This document shows positions 21,256 to 33,699 of a DNA stretch of 64,000 nucleotides, piece after piece. The position numbers and the translations under genes are program-made. This DNA is from Drosophila persimilis. Lineage: Eukaryota; Arthropoda; Insecta; Diptera; Drosophilidae. The notes beneath the pieces are model-generated. The model searched no databases. It saw nothing but the letters and a program-made list of their open reading frames with translations, and was not told the origin of the DNA. Within the stretch, counting starts at the first letter, position 1, and each line of letters begins with the position of its first letter. The stretch covers positions 1 to 64,000 of the forward strand of contig NW_020825480.1 of assembly GCF_003286085.1 (NCBI RefSeq), in the 5' to 3' direction.

Positions 21256-21797
21256 CTACAATAGACACAGCTGCTGACCCATTAACCGCGTTAGATCGAA
21301 CTGAAGGAGCTATCCAAATACTCACAGCACTCCGAAGAACTGCCCATCCTTCCATCAATCTATTGGAAAGTGTACTCCCGTATCCGATTGGCCGAATGGG
21401 GGCCCTCTGTATATTTCCTCCGTCACTATTGAGGATATAGGGTCCCTCAGACGACTGAATGAGATCGACGCCATTCCAGCTGGCGACACACACACGCACA
21501 CTCACTCTCTTCAGGTCAAAGGAGAGGGGTGATGGCGGGAACGTGAGCGCCTAAATCATGGGGGCTGTAGCCAGCACACCTGAAACAAAAAAAGAAAACA
21601 AGCCATTAGACCAAACACCAATGAAAATCTGCCTCACACAACAACAAAAACTGACGGCCGGATCAGAGCCGCCAGTATGCAAAGCACTGATGCTTGCTTA
21701 CAAACCCAAATGCAGATACACACGCAACTACATCCAATCCAAATCGGGGGCTGGCTTCGAGCCGCTCGAATCTTGTGTGAGGTGTCTGCTTTTGCCC
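21256..21797 (+). other. Family-B-specific 3' region after pol
   Basis: A 0.54-kb stretch between pol and the shared A-type repeats, found only in the two B elements. The first 300 bp shows no recognizable feature. The second half contains a small open frame (21558-21800) and a GGCCGGATCAGAGCC motif related to the one repeated in the A 3' UTR. Confidence 0.7.
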
Positions 21798-21800
21798 TGA
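21558..21800 (+). CDS. Small open reading frame after pol, possible N-myristoylated 80-aa protein
   Basis: An 80-codon frame with start context AATCATGGG, encoding MGAVASTPETKKEN at the N-terminus, then a basic, Cys-containing C-terminal half ending CLLLP. MGxxxS matches the N-myristoylation consensus. The identical protein is predicted in the other B element (47821-48063), but the two copies are so similar overall that this is weak evidence of selection. No family is recognized. It lies 300 bp after pol, so translation would need reinitiation or a separate transcript. It may be an accidental frame. Confidence 0.3.
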   Translation: MGAVASTPETKKENKPLDQTPMKICLTQQQKLTAGSEPPVCKALMLAYKPKCRYTRNYIQSKSGAGFEPLESCVRCLLLP

Positions 21801-22254
21801 GCTGGTGGCCGGATCCAGTGCCATGGCATTCAGAGTGCCCTATGGTCCTGGAAAATGGAAAAATTCCATCAGCCACAAATACGATTAAAAAAGGGCTCTG
21901 AAAATACTTACCGCCAGCCATTCAGACACACACACACACAAACATCCATTACACTTGGGCGGCCGGACCTGTGCCGTTCGAGTTATGTGTGTCATTGTCC
22001 ACCTTTGCCCACAGCTGGTGGCCGGACCAGTGCCACTCGCTCTACATCAGGGCCACAATTGCCGACGCACACACACACTCACAACCATTTCACTTTGGCG
22101 GCCGGACCCGTGTCGCCACAGTAATATGTGTGCCGTCAATCCTGGCTCCCAGCTGGTGGCCGGACCAGTGCCACTGGTCCTCCAAGAGGGCAGCCACAGC
22201 CGCAACGACGACGAGGTGCTAATTGCAGCCACCTCTGACGACTCCGGATGACGC
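21798..22254 (+). repeat. 3' UTR repeats of family B (A-type), one minus-strand intron-like segment
   Basis: The shortest repeat block in the array, with a single full unit plus the two diverged terminal units. Minus-strand intron-like segment 21848-21911 (64 bp), donor GTAAGT, acceptor with small insertions in the pyrimidine tract (TTTTTCCATTTTCCAG). The start of the block is where identity with family A resumes. Confidence 0.7.
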
Positions 22255-23545
22255 CAATTTCGACGACCAGGGGGGACGACGGGGTCGGCCGGTATGCAAC
22301 GCAATGTCTTTACAAGCATTGTGTTTTGCTATGCCGGCCGATGCTTCTTGTCTTCCCTGTAATTATAGTAAAAGATATAGACATTATTTTAAATTGTTAT
22401 GTTTATTGTAATATTGTAAACGTAAATCAATTGTACCTGTTTTGTCTCGTCTTTGTTCCAGTGTAGTATCTCTTTTATTACCTGTTTTTCCGTCGTCTCC
22501 ACTCCAGTCTATTACTTATCTGTATTGCTATTTCTGCAAGTGCTTGTCTCTTTTATTTAGTGCCTTTCCACTTATTTTCCATGCAAAGCACATGCATTGT
22601 TTACCTTTTCCCTTTATCTATTCCCCAATTGACTACGTGTTGCAACACTGCACATTTCTGCACATTTCGATCTCATTTCTTTAACCCCTTCTTCCCCCCC
22701 CTTATTGTTACTATCGTAATTAGTGCGGTTCTCCGACACCCCACTAAAAAAAAATTATTACAATCTGTGATAAATCTTCGGCGGCAACGGTGCTGACAAT
22801 TGATTATCGGTTTCGTAATCGACTTTCAAATCAGCATCAGTTGCCGCCACACCCCACCACTACGGCCTAAATTGAGCCAAATATGCAAGTCTTCGCATAT
22901 ATCCACTACGTTCCCTATAAACTGCCCGCCCACATGTACATGATACATTCCTAGTCGTCTGCCCTCAGCAGGCGGCAAGGGTAGTAGAGGGGACTGAAGA
23001 CCACATACCGCATTACAACCAACAAAACATCAAGTTGACAAACTCACAGGGGATCAAATCAAATTTTAAGTTAGGGAAAATTACAAGAAGAGACAGCATA
23101 CTTTTGAGCGTGGCCCCACTTTACTTTCTTGACTCACACCGCACACACACACACTTGACACCCTCTTGACAATTCATACTTTTGGAGCCTTTTGCCCCGA
23201 TCGTGGAATCGAGTCTCGAGTCTGGATCTCTATCCTAAATGGAAAGTCGTGTCGTGAACGTTGTGGAGTCGAGTCGTGTTTGAGGTTTAGTCCCTCCGTC
23301 AAAGTGCCGAAAAGTTTATCTCTCTCTCTTTCTCTTTTTCCCTTGCCCCCCCCCCCCCCTGCTGAGTGCGGGCCTAGTCGAGGTTACAAGTGTTTAACGT
23401 TGCTGCAGTTTATATGTTTGTAAATTATTGTGCCATTAAATGTACCAGTAAAAAGTGTTTGAGTGCCGTTTAAAGTTAAATTGTAAAAACAAACAAAAAT
23501 GTACATCTACTAAATTAAGACATATACTGCCCACAAAGAGAAATT

Positions 23546-23660
23546 AATAAAGCAACGCGCTTGGTTGCTGGCGGCTCACACCCCAGCCTCTCAGTTCCTC
23601 CCCTGTATGGAGCACTGAGAGCCCTCAACCCAAAGCGGGTATATAATTGGAAAAAAAAAA
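23546..23660 (+). promoter_or_regulatory. 3'-terminal block of family B (A-type)
   Basis: AATAAA 23546-23551, both stem-loops, TATATAAT 23640-23647, then ten uninterrupted A (23651-23660). It is the same block as in family A, so A and B RNAs present the same 3' end to the reverse transcriptase. Confidence 0.55.
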
Positions 23661-23763
23661 GCGAAAAAAAACTGTGTGAATCAATCTGACTTGACAAAAT
23701 CTCCACTCGCGTCGGTCGAAAAAATTTATTACCAAATCCAACCAAAGCCAATCCAGCGCAGCT

Positions 23764-26700
23764 ATGCCACGCGGTTCCACTGCCAGAAGAGGACGACGAC
23801 GACGAGGACCACACGGCGTCACAGCCAGGGATCGCCCCAAATCAGCCATTTCCACTGCCAGCTCCGACAGCGCCGCCGACGGCGAAGCCAGCGCCGACAG
23901 CGCAGCCACCGGCGCCGTGGCAAACGCAGCGATACTGAGACGCCAATCCACCGACTCCGCCACCTGGTTGGAGGCACTTCCTCCAATTTCTGGACCGGCT
24001 CCAGCCACCATTACCGGGTATGTGAGGACCACAAATACCGACACCACCATCACGGCCACTCCGGCCACAAGCCCCATCCCCGACCTGCCCTGCCCCAACA
24101 GCTGGGCGGCCATTCCCAATCTCACCAGCCAGGAGCAGTTCCAGATCGGCGATTGGGTGGAGGCGGTCCATACCCAGGAACGCCAGCAGCAGCAGAAGCA
24201 GCAGAACATCAGCAGCAGCAGCAGCGGTAGTCGCCGGCTTGAGGCATTGGCGGCGTCGGCAGCGGCAGCGGCGTCAGCCAAAGCACCGCAATGTCAAGCA
24301 CCGCTATGCCAAGCCAAGCCAAGCCTAGCGGTACCGAGCGCGCCAATAATTCCGCTTCCCACACTCCAACACACACATACACGTATCGATGCACCGTATG
24401 CCGATGCTTCGTGTGGAGAGAGCCGGAAACAGCAAGGAGCGAGAGAGAGGCGCAAAGAGAGAGCGGGTAACGACCTCGTACCAGCGACAGTACGAGAGGG
24501 CACTCGAGCAGCCTCTACACGAACAGCAGCCAACAAAAGATTCGTGTTCGAGTGCCCGTTCGGGAGCGAGTTCGAACTCGAACCACTAGCCATGGCACAA
24601 ACCCCGCTCGATCGGCCACAGCAGCGGTTCCAAATGCAATGCACACAGCCAATACCACAACCACAAATACAATGATGACATACATCAGCACACAAACAGC
24701 GACATCAAACACAAAAACGACAACTACAATTACGTCGGCAGCCAGACGATGCCTGTTAACAGCAATGTTAACAGGCGGACCCCCCCCCACCACCGCCGCC
24801 AGAGGAACATCAGCAGCAGCAAACACATCAACAACAACAACAACATCAGCCAATAGCAACAAACACAGCCAATACCGATGATATCCCATCCACCTCTGCT
24901 GCAGCGGCCCGTTCGCCACTGAAGCGCGTCCGCGCCGAGGTGGATGACGATGACGATGATGACAGTGATGATATGGTTGTTGAGTTTGATGACGATGACG
25001 ACGACAATTTGGATGCCAATTATGCATCGGCCAAACGACGACTCCGGGAAAGTAACCAACAGGCAAGCAAATCCCATATCCCCCAAATTCAAAACCATCT
25101 CCATCACCAACAATCAAACCAGCAACAGCAACAACATCAGCGGACAATTACACAAAATGCCCCTGCCCCCGCCCCTGCCCCTGCCCCTGCCCCTGCTCCA
25201 GCCAATGCTCCACTAGCTCTACCTCACTCACCTGCAAATGCAACTAGTAGCTGCGGCACAGGAACCCACAGCAGCAGCAGCGGCGGCGGCGTTGGGCTGC
25301 TCCAGCTGCCCGCCCTGAGTATGCCCAATGCCAGACAAACTCGGATGCTGCAGCGACAGCACCAACCAACGACAATTATTCCCCCCCCCCATCATTCTGC
25401 CAGCTGTCCCCGACATTATGCCCATTCTGGACAAGCTGCAGAATGACCCGAGGGTGGGCAACAGTAGCTATCACACCAAGCTCATCAGCCGCAATGGTGT
25501 CCGTATCCAGGCCCGCGACATGGCTACCAGGGATGCCATCATGGCAATCCTGGGCGATGGCGACGGCAACGAGGCGATGACTGGCCACTACACACACCAG
25601 CACAAGAGTGACCGTGGGCTACGGATCGTCGTGCGAGATCTACACCACTCCACAAGCACCCAACTAATAAAAAATCAGATGGCCGAATTGGGTTATTATG
25701 TTATATTTATTAGAGCCATTAAAGGGAGATCCGATGGACAGCCGCTCGACCAGTTCGAGTTGGAGATAGCCCCCAAGCCGGATGAAAGCCACCACGATGT
25801 CCTCCAATTAACCCAGCTGGGCAACCAGTTGGTGACCGTTGAGAGGCAGGCCAAGCCGGTGGACCCAGCCCAGTGCCACAGATGTCAGGCATTCGGGCAC
25901 ACCCGCACCTACTGCAGGCGTTCATTCGTCTGTATGAAGTGTGCGGGTGCCCACGCGTCCACGGCATGTGCCAAGCCAAGGGCAGACGCCCCTAAATGCG
26001 CCAATTGCCAGGGCGCCCACATCAGCGCCTACAAGGGATGTCCGGCATTCAAGGCAGCAAGGGGCCGCCTTCTGTCCCACCGAGTGGCCATGCAGGAGTT
26101 GCGTCGCAAGCGCAGCTCGCTTCTGCAGCCATTGCCAGAGCAGCAGCCACCACCAGCAAGAACAACACCAGCACATCCAGGGCGCCGACAGCAGCAGCAA
26201 CAGCAAGCTCAAACGCCAGCCAATCCCTGGCGCGGACAGCAGCAGCAGGCAGCATGGACGCCACTCAATGTCTCCTCTCCTGGGCGACGAAGAGGACAAC
26301 AACATCAGCAGAAGCAGAAGCAGCAGCAGCCAATACATACAAAAAAACAGACGCCTGCTGCCTCTGGCCCACGCACTGGGCGACGACGTCCAGAGCAGCC
26401 ATTGAGCCGTTCCCAGGCACAACAGCAGCAGCAGCTACAGCAGCTGCAACAGCAGCCGCAGCGCGAACAACAACAGCGACAGCAGCAGCAGCAGCTTGCC
26501 AACAACCGCTCCCGGCAGAAGATGCAGCCGAAACGCCAATCTTGCGAGGGATCCTGCAGCCAGGCACTGTTGGAGAATACGCAGAGGATGACGCGATTGG
26601 AAAAGAGGCTGGAAGCGATGATGTCACTACTCACCTCGCTCATCCAATCCCAGGCAGTGACGGCAACTCCAGCAGTTCCAGTGACATCGGAAAATCCACC

Positions 26701-26923
26701 AACAATGGCAGCAGCAGCAGTGGTTGCCCCAGCTCCACAGCCACCACAAAAAACGTCAGGGCCAATGCCAGCCGCCATTCCAGAGACGGATCCTGAAACG
26801 GATGAAGAAAATGATGACGATGAGATGTGGACAGATGACGACTCCATGGATGACATTAAGGCCTACGCCCGCAACATGAGGTACCATCTTGACAACCAGA
26901 TATCCTGGAACGCTGTGTACTAA
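23764..26923 (+). pseudogene. gag: Gag, family A, four +1 frameshifts
   Basis: Relative to the intact copy at 14913 there is one extra base at each of four sites: GAGGCGC near 24449-24452, CCACTAGCC near 24584-24589, a 9-C run at 24780-24788 (normally 8), and the 10-C run at 25381-25390 (normally 9). The first three together restore the original frame for the Asp-rich region, and the fourth breaks it again before the conserved domain. The knuckle half is open to 26923 (531 codons from an ATG at 25328). Tail variant AAAAVVAPAP and KTSGPMP. The first frame ends at 24675. Confidence 0.85.
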
Positions 26924-27036
26924 TTGGACACATCTCTGCCACTGCAATGGATTAAATGACAAATGCATATCAACCGCATGCCACAACAAAAATTAACAAC
27001 GGACGCTGCCGCCATCAAAGCAATTAAATAAAACAT

Positions 27037-27972
27037 CAACACACACACAAACATCCATTACACTTGGGCGGCCGGACCTGTGCCGTTCGAGTAATGCCAT
27101 CGCCATCGTCCTTAGTTGGTGGCCGGATCCAGTGCCATGGCATTCAGAGTGCCCTATGGTCCTGGAAAAGGAAAAATCCATCAGCCACACATACGATTAA
27201 AAAGGGCGCTCAAAATACTTACCGCCAGCCACTCAGACACACACACACAAACATCCATTACACTTGGGCGGCCGGACCTGTGCCGTTCGAGTAGATGTGT
27301 GTCGTGTCCGCCATCGTCCTTAGCTGGTGGCCGGATCCAGTGCCATGGCATTCAGAGTGCCCTATGGTCCTGGAAAAGGAAAAATCCATCAGCCACACAT
27401 ACGATTAAAAAGGGCGCTCAAAATACTTACCGCCAGCCATTCAGACACACACACACAAACATCCATTACACTTGGGCGGCCGGACCTGTGCCCTTCGAGT
27501 TATGCCATCGCCATCGTCCTTAGCTGGTGGCCGGATCCAGTGCCATGGCATTCAGAGTGCCCTATGGTCCTGGAAAAGGAAAAATCCATCAGCCACAAAT
27601 ACGATTAAAAAGGGCTCTGAAAATACTTACCGCCAGCCATTCAGACACACACACACACACACATCCATTACACTTGGGCGGCCGGACCTGTGCCGTTCGA
27701 GTTATGTGTGTCATTGTCCACCTTTGCCCACAGCTGGTGGCCGGACCAGTGCCACTCGCTCTACATCAGGGCCACAATTGCCGACGCACACACACACACT
27801 CACATCCATTTCACTTTGGCGGCCGGACCCGTGTCGCCACAGTAATATGTGTGCCGTCAATCCTGGCTCCCAGCTGGTGGCCGGACCAGTGCCACTGGTT
27901 CTCCAAGAGGGCAGCCACAGCCACAACGACGACGAGGTGCTAATTGCAGCTACCTCTGACGACTCCGGATGA
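27037..27972 (+). repeat. 3' UTR tandem repeats, family A, with three minus-strand intron-like segments
   Basis: Four main units plus terminal units. Minus-strand intron-like segments 27162-27222, 27370-27430 and 27570-27630, all exactly 61 bp, donor GTAAGTATT, acceptor TTTTCCAG. Confidence 0.75.
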
Positions 27973-29262
27973 CGCCAATTTCGACGACCAGGGGGGACGA
28001 CGGGGTCGGCCGGTATGCAACGCAATGTCTTTACAAGCATTGTGTTTTGCTATGCCGGCCGATGCTTCTTGTCTTCCCTGTAATTATAGTAAAAGATATA
28101 GACATTATTTTAAATTGTTATGTTTATTGTAATATTGTAAACGTAAATCAATTGTACCTGTTTTGTCTCGTCTTTGTTCCAGTGTAGTATCTCTTTTATT
28201 ACCTGTTTTTCCGTCGTCTCCACTCCAGTCTATTACTTATCTGTATTGCTATTTCTGCAAGTGCTTGTCTCTTTTATTTAGTGCCTTTCCACTTATTTTC
28301 CATGCAAAGCACCTGCATTGTTTACCTTTTCTCTTTATCTATTCCTCAACTGACTACGTGTTGCAACACTGCACATTTCTGCACATTTCGATCTCATTTC
28401 TTTAACCCCTTCTTCCCCCCCCCTTATTGTTACTATCGTAATTAGTGCGGTTCTCCGACACCCCACTAAAAAAAATTATTACAATCTGTGATAAATCTTC
28501 GGCGGCAACGGTGCTGACAATTGATTATCGGTTTCGTAATCGACTTTCAAATCAGCATCAGTTGCCGCCACACCCCACCACTACGGCCTAAATTGAGCCA
28601 AATATGCAAGTCTTCGCATATATCCACTACGTTCCCTATAAACTGCCCGCCCACATGTACATGATACATTCCTAGTCGTCTGCCCTCAGCAGGCGGCAAG
28701 GGTAGTAGAGGGGACTGAAGACCACATACCGCATTACAACCAACAAAACATCAAGTTGACAAACTCACAGGGGATCAAATCAAATTTTAAGTTAGGGAAA
28801 ATTACAAGGAAGAGACAGCATACTTTTGAGCGTGGCCCCACTTTACTTTCTTGACTCACACCGCACACACACACACTTGACACCCTCTTGACAATTCATA
28901 CTTTTGGAGCCTTTTGCCCCGATCGTGGAATCGAGTCTCGAGTCTGGATCTCTATCCAAATGGAAAGTCGTGTCGTGAACGTTGTGGAGTCGAGTCGTGT
29001 TTGAGGTTTAGTCCCTCCGTCAAAGTGCCGAAAAGTTTATCTCTCTCTCTTTCTCTTTTTCCCTTGCCCCCCCCCCTGCTGAGTGCGGGCCTAGTCGAGG
29101 TTACAAGTGTTTAACGTTGCTGCAGTTTATATGTTTGTAAATTATTGTGCCATTAAATGTACCAGTAAAAAGTGTTTGAGTGCCGTTTAAAGTTAAATTG
29201 TAAAAACAAACAAAAATGTACATCTACTAAATTAAGACATATACTGCCCACAAAGAGAAATT

Positions 29263-29377
29263 AATAAAGCAACGCGCTTGGTTGCTGGCGGCTCACACCC
29301 CAGCCTCTCAGTTCCTCCCCTGTATGGAGCACTGAGAGCCCTCAACCCAAAGCGGGTATATAATTGGAAAAAAAAAA
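29263..29377 (+). promoter_or_regulatory. 3'-terminal block of family A
   Basis: AATAAA 29263-29268, both stem-loops, TATATAAT 29357-29364, ten A. Confidence 0.55.
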
Positions 29378-29479
29378 GCGAAAAAAACTGTGTGAATCAA
29401 TCTGACTTGACAAAATCTCCACTCGCGTCGGTCGAAAAACTTTATTACCAAATCCAACCAAAGCCAATCCAGCGCAGCT

Positions 29480-32400
29480 ATGCCACGCGGATCCACTGCC
29501 AGAAGAGGACGACGACGACGAGGACCACACGGCGTCACAGCCAGGGATCGCCCCAAATCAGCCATTTCCACTGCCAGCTCCGACAGCGCCGCCGACGGCG
29601 AAGCCAGCGCCGACAGCGCAGCCACCGGCGCCGTGGCAAACGCAGCGATACTGAGACGCCAATCCACCGACTCCGCCACCTGGTTGGAGGCACTTCCTCC
29701 AATTTCTAGACCGGCTCCAGCCACCATTACCGGGTATGTGAGGACCACAAATACCGACACCACCATCACGGCCACTCCGGCCACAAGCCCCATCCCCGAC
29801 CTGCCCTGCCCCAACAGCTGGGCGGCCATTCCCAATCTCACCAGCCAGGAGCAGTTCCAGATCGGCGATTGGGTGGAGGCGGTCCATACCCAGGAACGCC
29901 AGCAGCAGCAGCAGCAGAACATCAGCAGCAGCAGCAGCGGTAGTCGCCGGCTTGAGGCATTGGCGGCGTCGGCAGCGGCAGCGGCGTCAGCCAAAGCACC
30001 GCAATGTCAAGCACCGCTATGCCAAGCCAAGCCAAGCCTAGCGGTACCGAGCGCGCCAATAATTCCGCTTCCCACACTCCAACACACACATACACGTATC
30101 GATGCACCGTATGCCGATGCTTCGTGTGGAGAGAGCCGGAAACAGCAAGGAGCGAGAGAGAGGCGCAAAGAGAGAGCGGGTAACGACCTCGTACCAGCGA
30201 CAGTACGAGAGGGCACTCGAGCAGCCTCTACACGAACAGCAGCCAACAAAAGATTCGTGTTCGAGTGCCCGTTCGGGAGCGAGTTCGAACTCGAACCACA
30301 GCCATGGCACAAACCCCGCTCGATCGGCCACAGCAGCGGTTCCAAATGCAATGCACACAGCCAATACCACAACCACAAATACAATGATGACATACATCAG
30401 CACACAAACAGCGACATCAAACACAAAAACGACAACTACAATTACGTCGGCAGCCAGACGATGCCTGTTAACAGCAATGTTAACAGGCGGACCCCCCCCA
30501 CCACCGCCGCCAGAGGAACATCAGCAGCAGCAAACACATCAACAACAACAACAACATCAGCCAATAGCAACAAACACAGCCAATACCGATGATATCCCAT
30601 CCACCTCTGCTGCAGCGGCCCGTTCGCCACTGAAGCGCGTCCGCGCCGAGGTGGATGACGATGACGATGATGACAGTGATGATATGGTTGTTGAGTTTGA
30701 TGACGATGACGACGACAATTTGGATGCCAATTATGCATCGGCCAAACGACGACTCCGGGAAAGTAACCAACAGGCAAGCAAATCCCATATCCCCCAAATT
30801 CAAAACCATCTCCATCACCAACAATCAAACCAGCAACAGCAACAACATCAGCGGACAATTACACAAAATGCCCCTGCCCCCGCCCCTGCCCCTGCCCCTG
30901 CCCCTGCTCCAGCCAATGCTCCACTAGCTCTACCTCACTCACCTGCAAATGCAACTAGTAGCTGCGGCACAGGAACCCACAGCAGCAGCAGCGGCGGCGG
31001 CGTTGGGCTGCTCCAGCTGCCCGCCCTGAGTATGCCCAATGCCAGACAAACTCGGATGCTGCAGCGACAGCACCAACCAACGACAATTATTCCCCCCCCC
31101 CATCATTCTGCCAGCTGTCCCCGACATTATGCCCATTCTGGACAAGCTGCAGAATGACCCGAGGGTGGGCAACAGTAGCTATCACACCAAGCTCATCAGC
31201 CGCAATGGTGTCCGTATCCAGGCCCGCGACATGGCTACCAGGGATGCCATCATGGCAATCCTGGGCGATGGCGACGGCAACGAGGCGATGACTGGCCACT
31301 ACACACACCAGCACAAGAGTGACCGTGGGCTACGGATCGTCGTGCGAGATCTACACCACTCCACAAGCACCCAACTAATAAAAAATCAGATGGCCGAATT
31401 GGGTTATTATGTTATATTTATTAGAGCCATTAAAGGGAGATCCGATGGACAGCCGCTCGACCAGTTCGAGTTGGAGATAGCCCCCAAGCCGGATGAAAGC
31501 CACCACGATGTCCTCCAATTAACCCAGCTGGGCAACCAGTTGGTGACCGTTGAGAGGCAGGCCAAGCCGGTGGACCCAGCCCAGTGCCACAGATGTCAGG
31601 CATTCGGGCACACCCGCACCTACTGCAGGCGTTCATTCGTCTGTATGAAGTGTGCGGGTGCCCACGCGTCCACGGCATGTGCCAAGCCAAGGGCAGACGC
31701 CCCTAAATGCGCCAATTGCCAGGGCGCCCACATCAGCGCCTACAAGGGATGTCCGGCATTCAAGGCAGCAAGGGGCCGCCTTCTGTCCCACCGAGTGGCC
31801 ATGCAGGAGTTGCGTCGCAAGCGCAGCTCGCTTCTGCAGCCATTGCCAGAGCAGCAGCCACCACCAGCAAGAACAACACCAGCACATCCAGGGCGCCGAC
31901 AGCAGCAGCAACAGCAAGCTCAAACGCCAGCCAATCCCTGGCGCGGACAGCAGCAGCAGGCAGCATGGACGCCACTCAATGTCTCCTCTCCTGGGCGACG
32001 AAGAGGACAACAACATCAGCAGAAGCAGAAGCAGCAGCAGCCAATACATACAAAAAAACAGACGCCTGCTGCCTCTGGCCCACGCACTGGGCGACGACGT
32101 CCAGAGCAGCCATTGAGCCGTTCCCAGGCACAACAGCAGCAGCAGCTACAGCAGCTGCAACAGCAGCCGCAGCGCGAACAACAACAGCGACAGCAGCAGC
32201 AGCAGCTTGCCAACAACCGCTCCCGGCAGAAGATGCAGCCGAAACGCCAATCTTGCGAGGGATCCTGCAGCCAGGCACTGTTGGAGAATACGCAGAGGAT
32301 GACGCGATTGGAAAAGAGGCTGGAAGCGATGATGTCACTACTCACCTCGCTCATCCAATCCCAGGCAGTGACGGCAACTCCAGCAGTTCCAGTGACATCG

Positions 32401-32634
32401 GAAAATCCACCAACAATGGCAGCAGCAACAGTGGTTGCCCCAGCTCCACAGCCACCACAAAAAACGTCAGGGCCAATGCCAGCCGCCATTCCAGAGACGG
32501 ATCCTGAAACGGATGAAGAAAATGATGACGATGAGATGTGGACAGATGACGACTCCATGGATGACATTAAGGCCTACGCCCGCAACATGAGGTACCATCT
32601 TGACAACCAGATATCCTGGAACGCTGTGTACTAA
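29480..32634 (+). pseudogene. gag: Gag, family A, two +1 frameshifts
   Basis: Extra bases at GAGGCGC (near 30161-30164) and in the 10-C run 31092-31101. The frame from the ATG is open to 30592 but reads non-Gag residues after the first lesion. The Gag frame of the middle region is open 30102-31157, and the knuckle half 31039-32634. The domain content is complete: basic N-terminus, Asp runs, Ala-Pro repeat, three knuckles, coiled-coil segment, acidic tail. Confidence 0.85.
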
Positions 32635-32751
32635 TTGGACACATCTCTGCCACTGCAATGGATTAAATGACAAATGCATATCAACCGCATGCCACAACAA
32701 AAATTAACAACGGACGCTGCCGCCATCAAAGCAATTAAATAAAACATCAAC

Positions 32752-33699
32752 ACACACACAAACATCCATTACACTTGGGCGGCCGGACCTGTGCCGTTCG
32801 AGTAGATGTGTGTCGTGTCCGCCATCGTCCTTAGCTGGTGGCCGGATCCAGTGCCATGGCATTCAGAGTGCCCTATGGTCCTGGAAAAGGAAAAATCCAT
32901 CAGCCACACATACGATTAAAAAGGGCGCTCAAAATACTTACCGCCAGCCATTCAGACACACACACACACAACATCCATTACACTTGGGCGGCCGGACCTG
33001 TGCCGTTCGAGTAGGTGTGTCGTTCTCCGCCATTGCCCTCATCTGGTTGCTGGAACCAGGTGCCGTGACATTCAGAGTGCCTTATGGTCCTGGAAAAGGA
33101 AAAATCCACCAGCCACACATACGATTAAAAAGGGCGCTCAAAATACTTACCGCCAGCCATTCAGACACACACACACACACACATCCATTACACTTGGGCG
33201 GCCGGACCTGTGCCGTTCGAGTAGGTGTGTCGTTCTCCGCCATTGCCCTCATCTGGTTGCTGGAACCAGGTGCCGTGACATTCAGAGTGCCTTATGGTCC
33301 TGGAAAAGGAAAAATCCACCAGCCACACATACGATTAAAAGGGCGCTCAAAATACTTACCGCCTGCCATTCAGACACACACACACACAAACATCCATTAC
33401 ACTTGGGCGGCCGGACCTGTGCCGTTCGAGTTATGTGTGTCATTGTTTACCTTTGCCCACAGCTGGTGGCCGGACCAGTGCCACTCGCTCTACATCAGGG
33501 CCACAATTGCCGACGCACACACACACTCACATCCATTTCACTTTGGCGGCCGGACCCGTGTCGCCACAGTAATATGTGTGCCGTCAATCCTGGCTCCCAG
33601 CTGGTGGCCGGACCAGTGCCACTGGTTCTCCAAGAGGGCAGCCACAGCCACAACGACGACGAGGTGCTAATTGCAGCTACCTCTGACGACTCCGGATGA
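32752..33699 (+). repeat. 3' UTR tandem repeats, family A, with three minus-strand intron-like segments
   Basis: Four main units. Two of them carry a diverged motif (GGTTGCTGGAACCAGGTGCCG) in place of GGTGGCCGGATCC and are near-identical to each other, indicating a recent local duplication. Minus-strand intron-like segments 32881-32941 (61 bp), 33090-33150 (61 bp), 33300-33359 (60 bp). The diverged units keep donor and acceptor intact even though the neighbouring motif has drifted. Confidence 0.75.

Larger units (their letters stand above)
14810..23660 (+). mobile_element. Family-B (TAHRE-like) telomeric retrotransposon, full length, gag + pol
   Basis: 5' UTR 14810-14912, intact gag 14913-17858, overlapping pol 17833-21255, a B-specific region 21256-21797, then a 3' UTR that is the family-A 3' UTR down to the A-tract 23651-23660. 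The 5' 2.7 kb of gag is nearly identical to family A and diverges abruptly at about 17628. Identity with A resumes at about 21798. This is the relationship TAHRE has to HeT-A in D. melanogaster. Gag is GC/CAG-rich whereas pol is A-rich on the sense strand, a sharp compositional change within one element. It is the only complete gag+pol unit here and a plausible source of enzyme for A. Confidence 0.9.
23661..29377 (+). mobile_element. Family-A (HeT-A-like) telomeric retrotransposon, full length, gag only
   Basis: 5' UTR 23661-23763, gag 23764-26923 (four extra bases), 3' UTR to the A-tract 29368-29377. Its gag 5' variant (GGTTCC after the start) matches the two elements to its left, while its tail and 3' UTR variants match the two elements to its right, a mosaic pattern suggesting recombination or template switching between source copies. 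Confidence 0.85.

Noticed and set aside
32810..33670. Long plus-strand open frame (286 codons) through the family-A 3' UTR repeats
   Set aside because: It is produced by tandem units lacking stops in several frames. Frame and content change with repeat number in each element, and the encoded sequence is the repeat itself (Thr-His runs from CA repeats).
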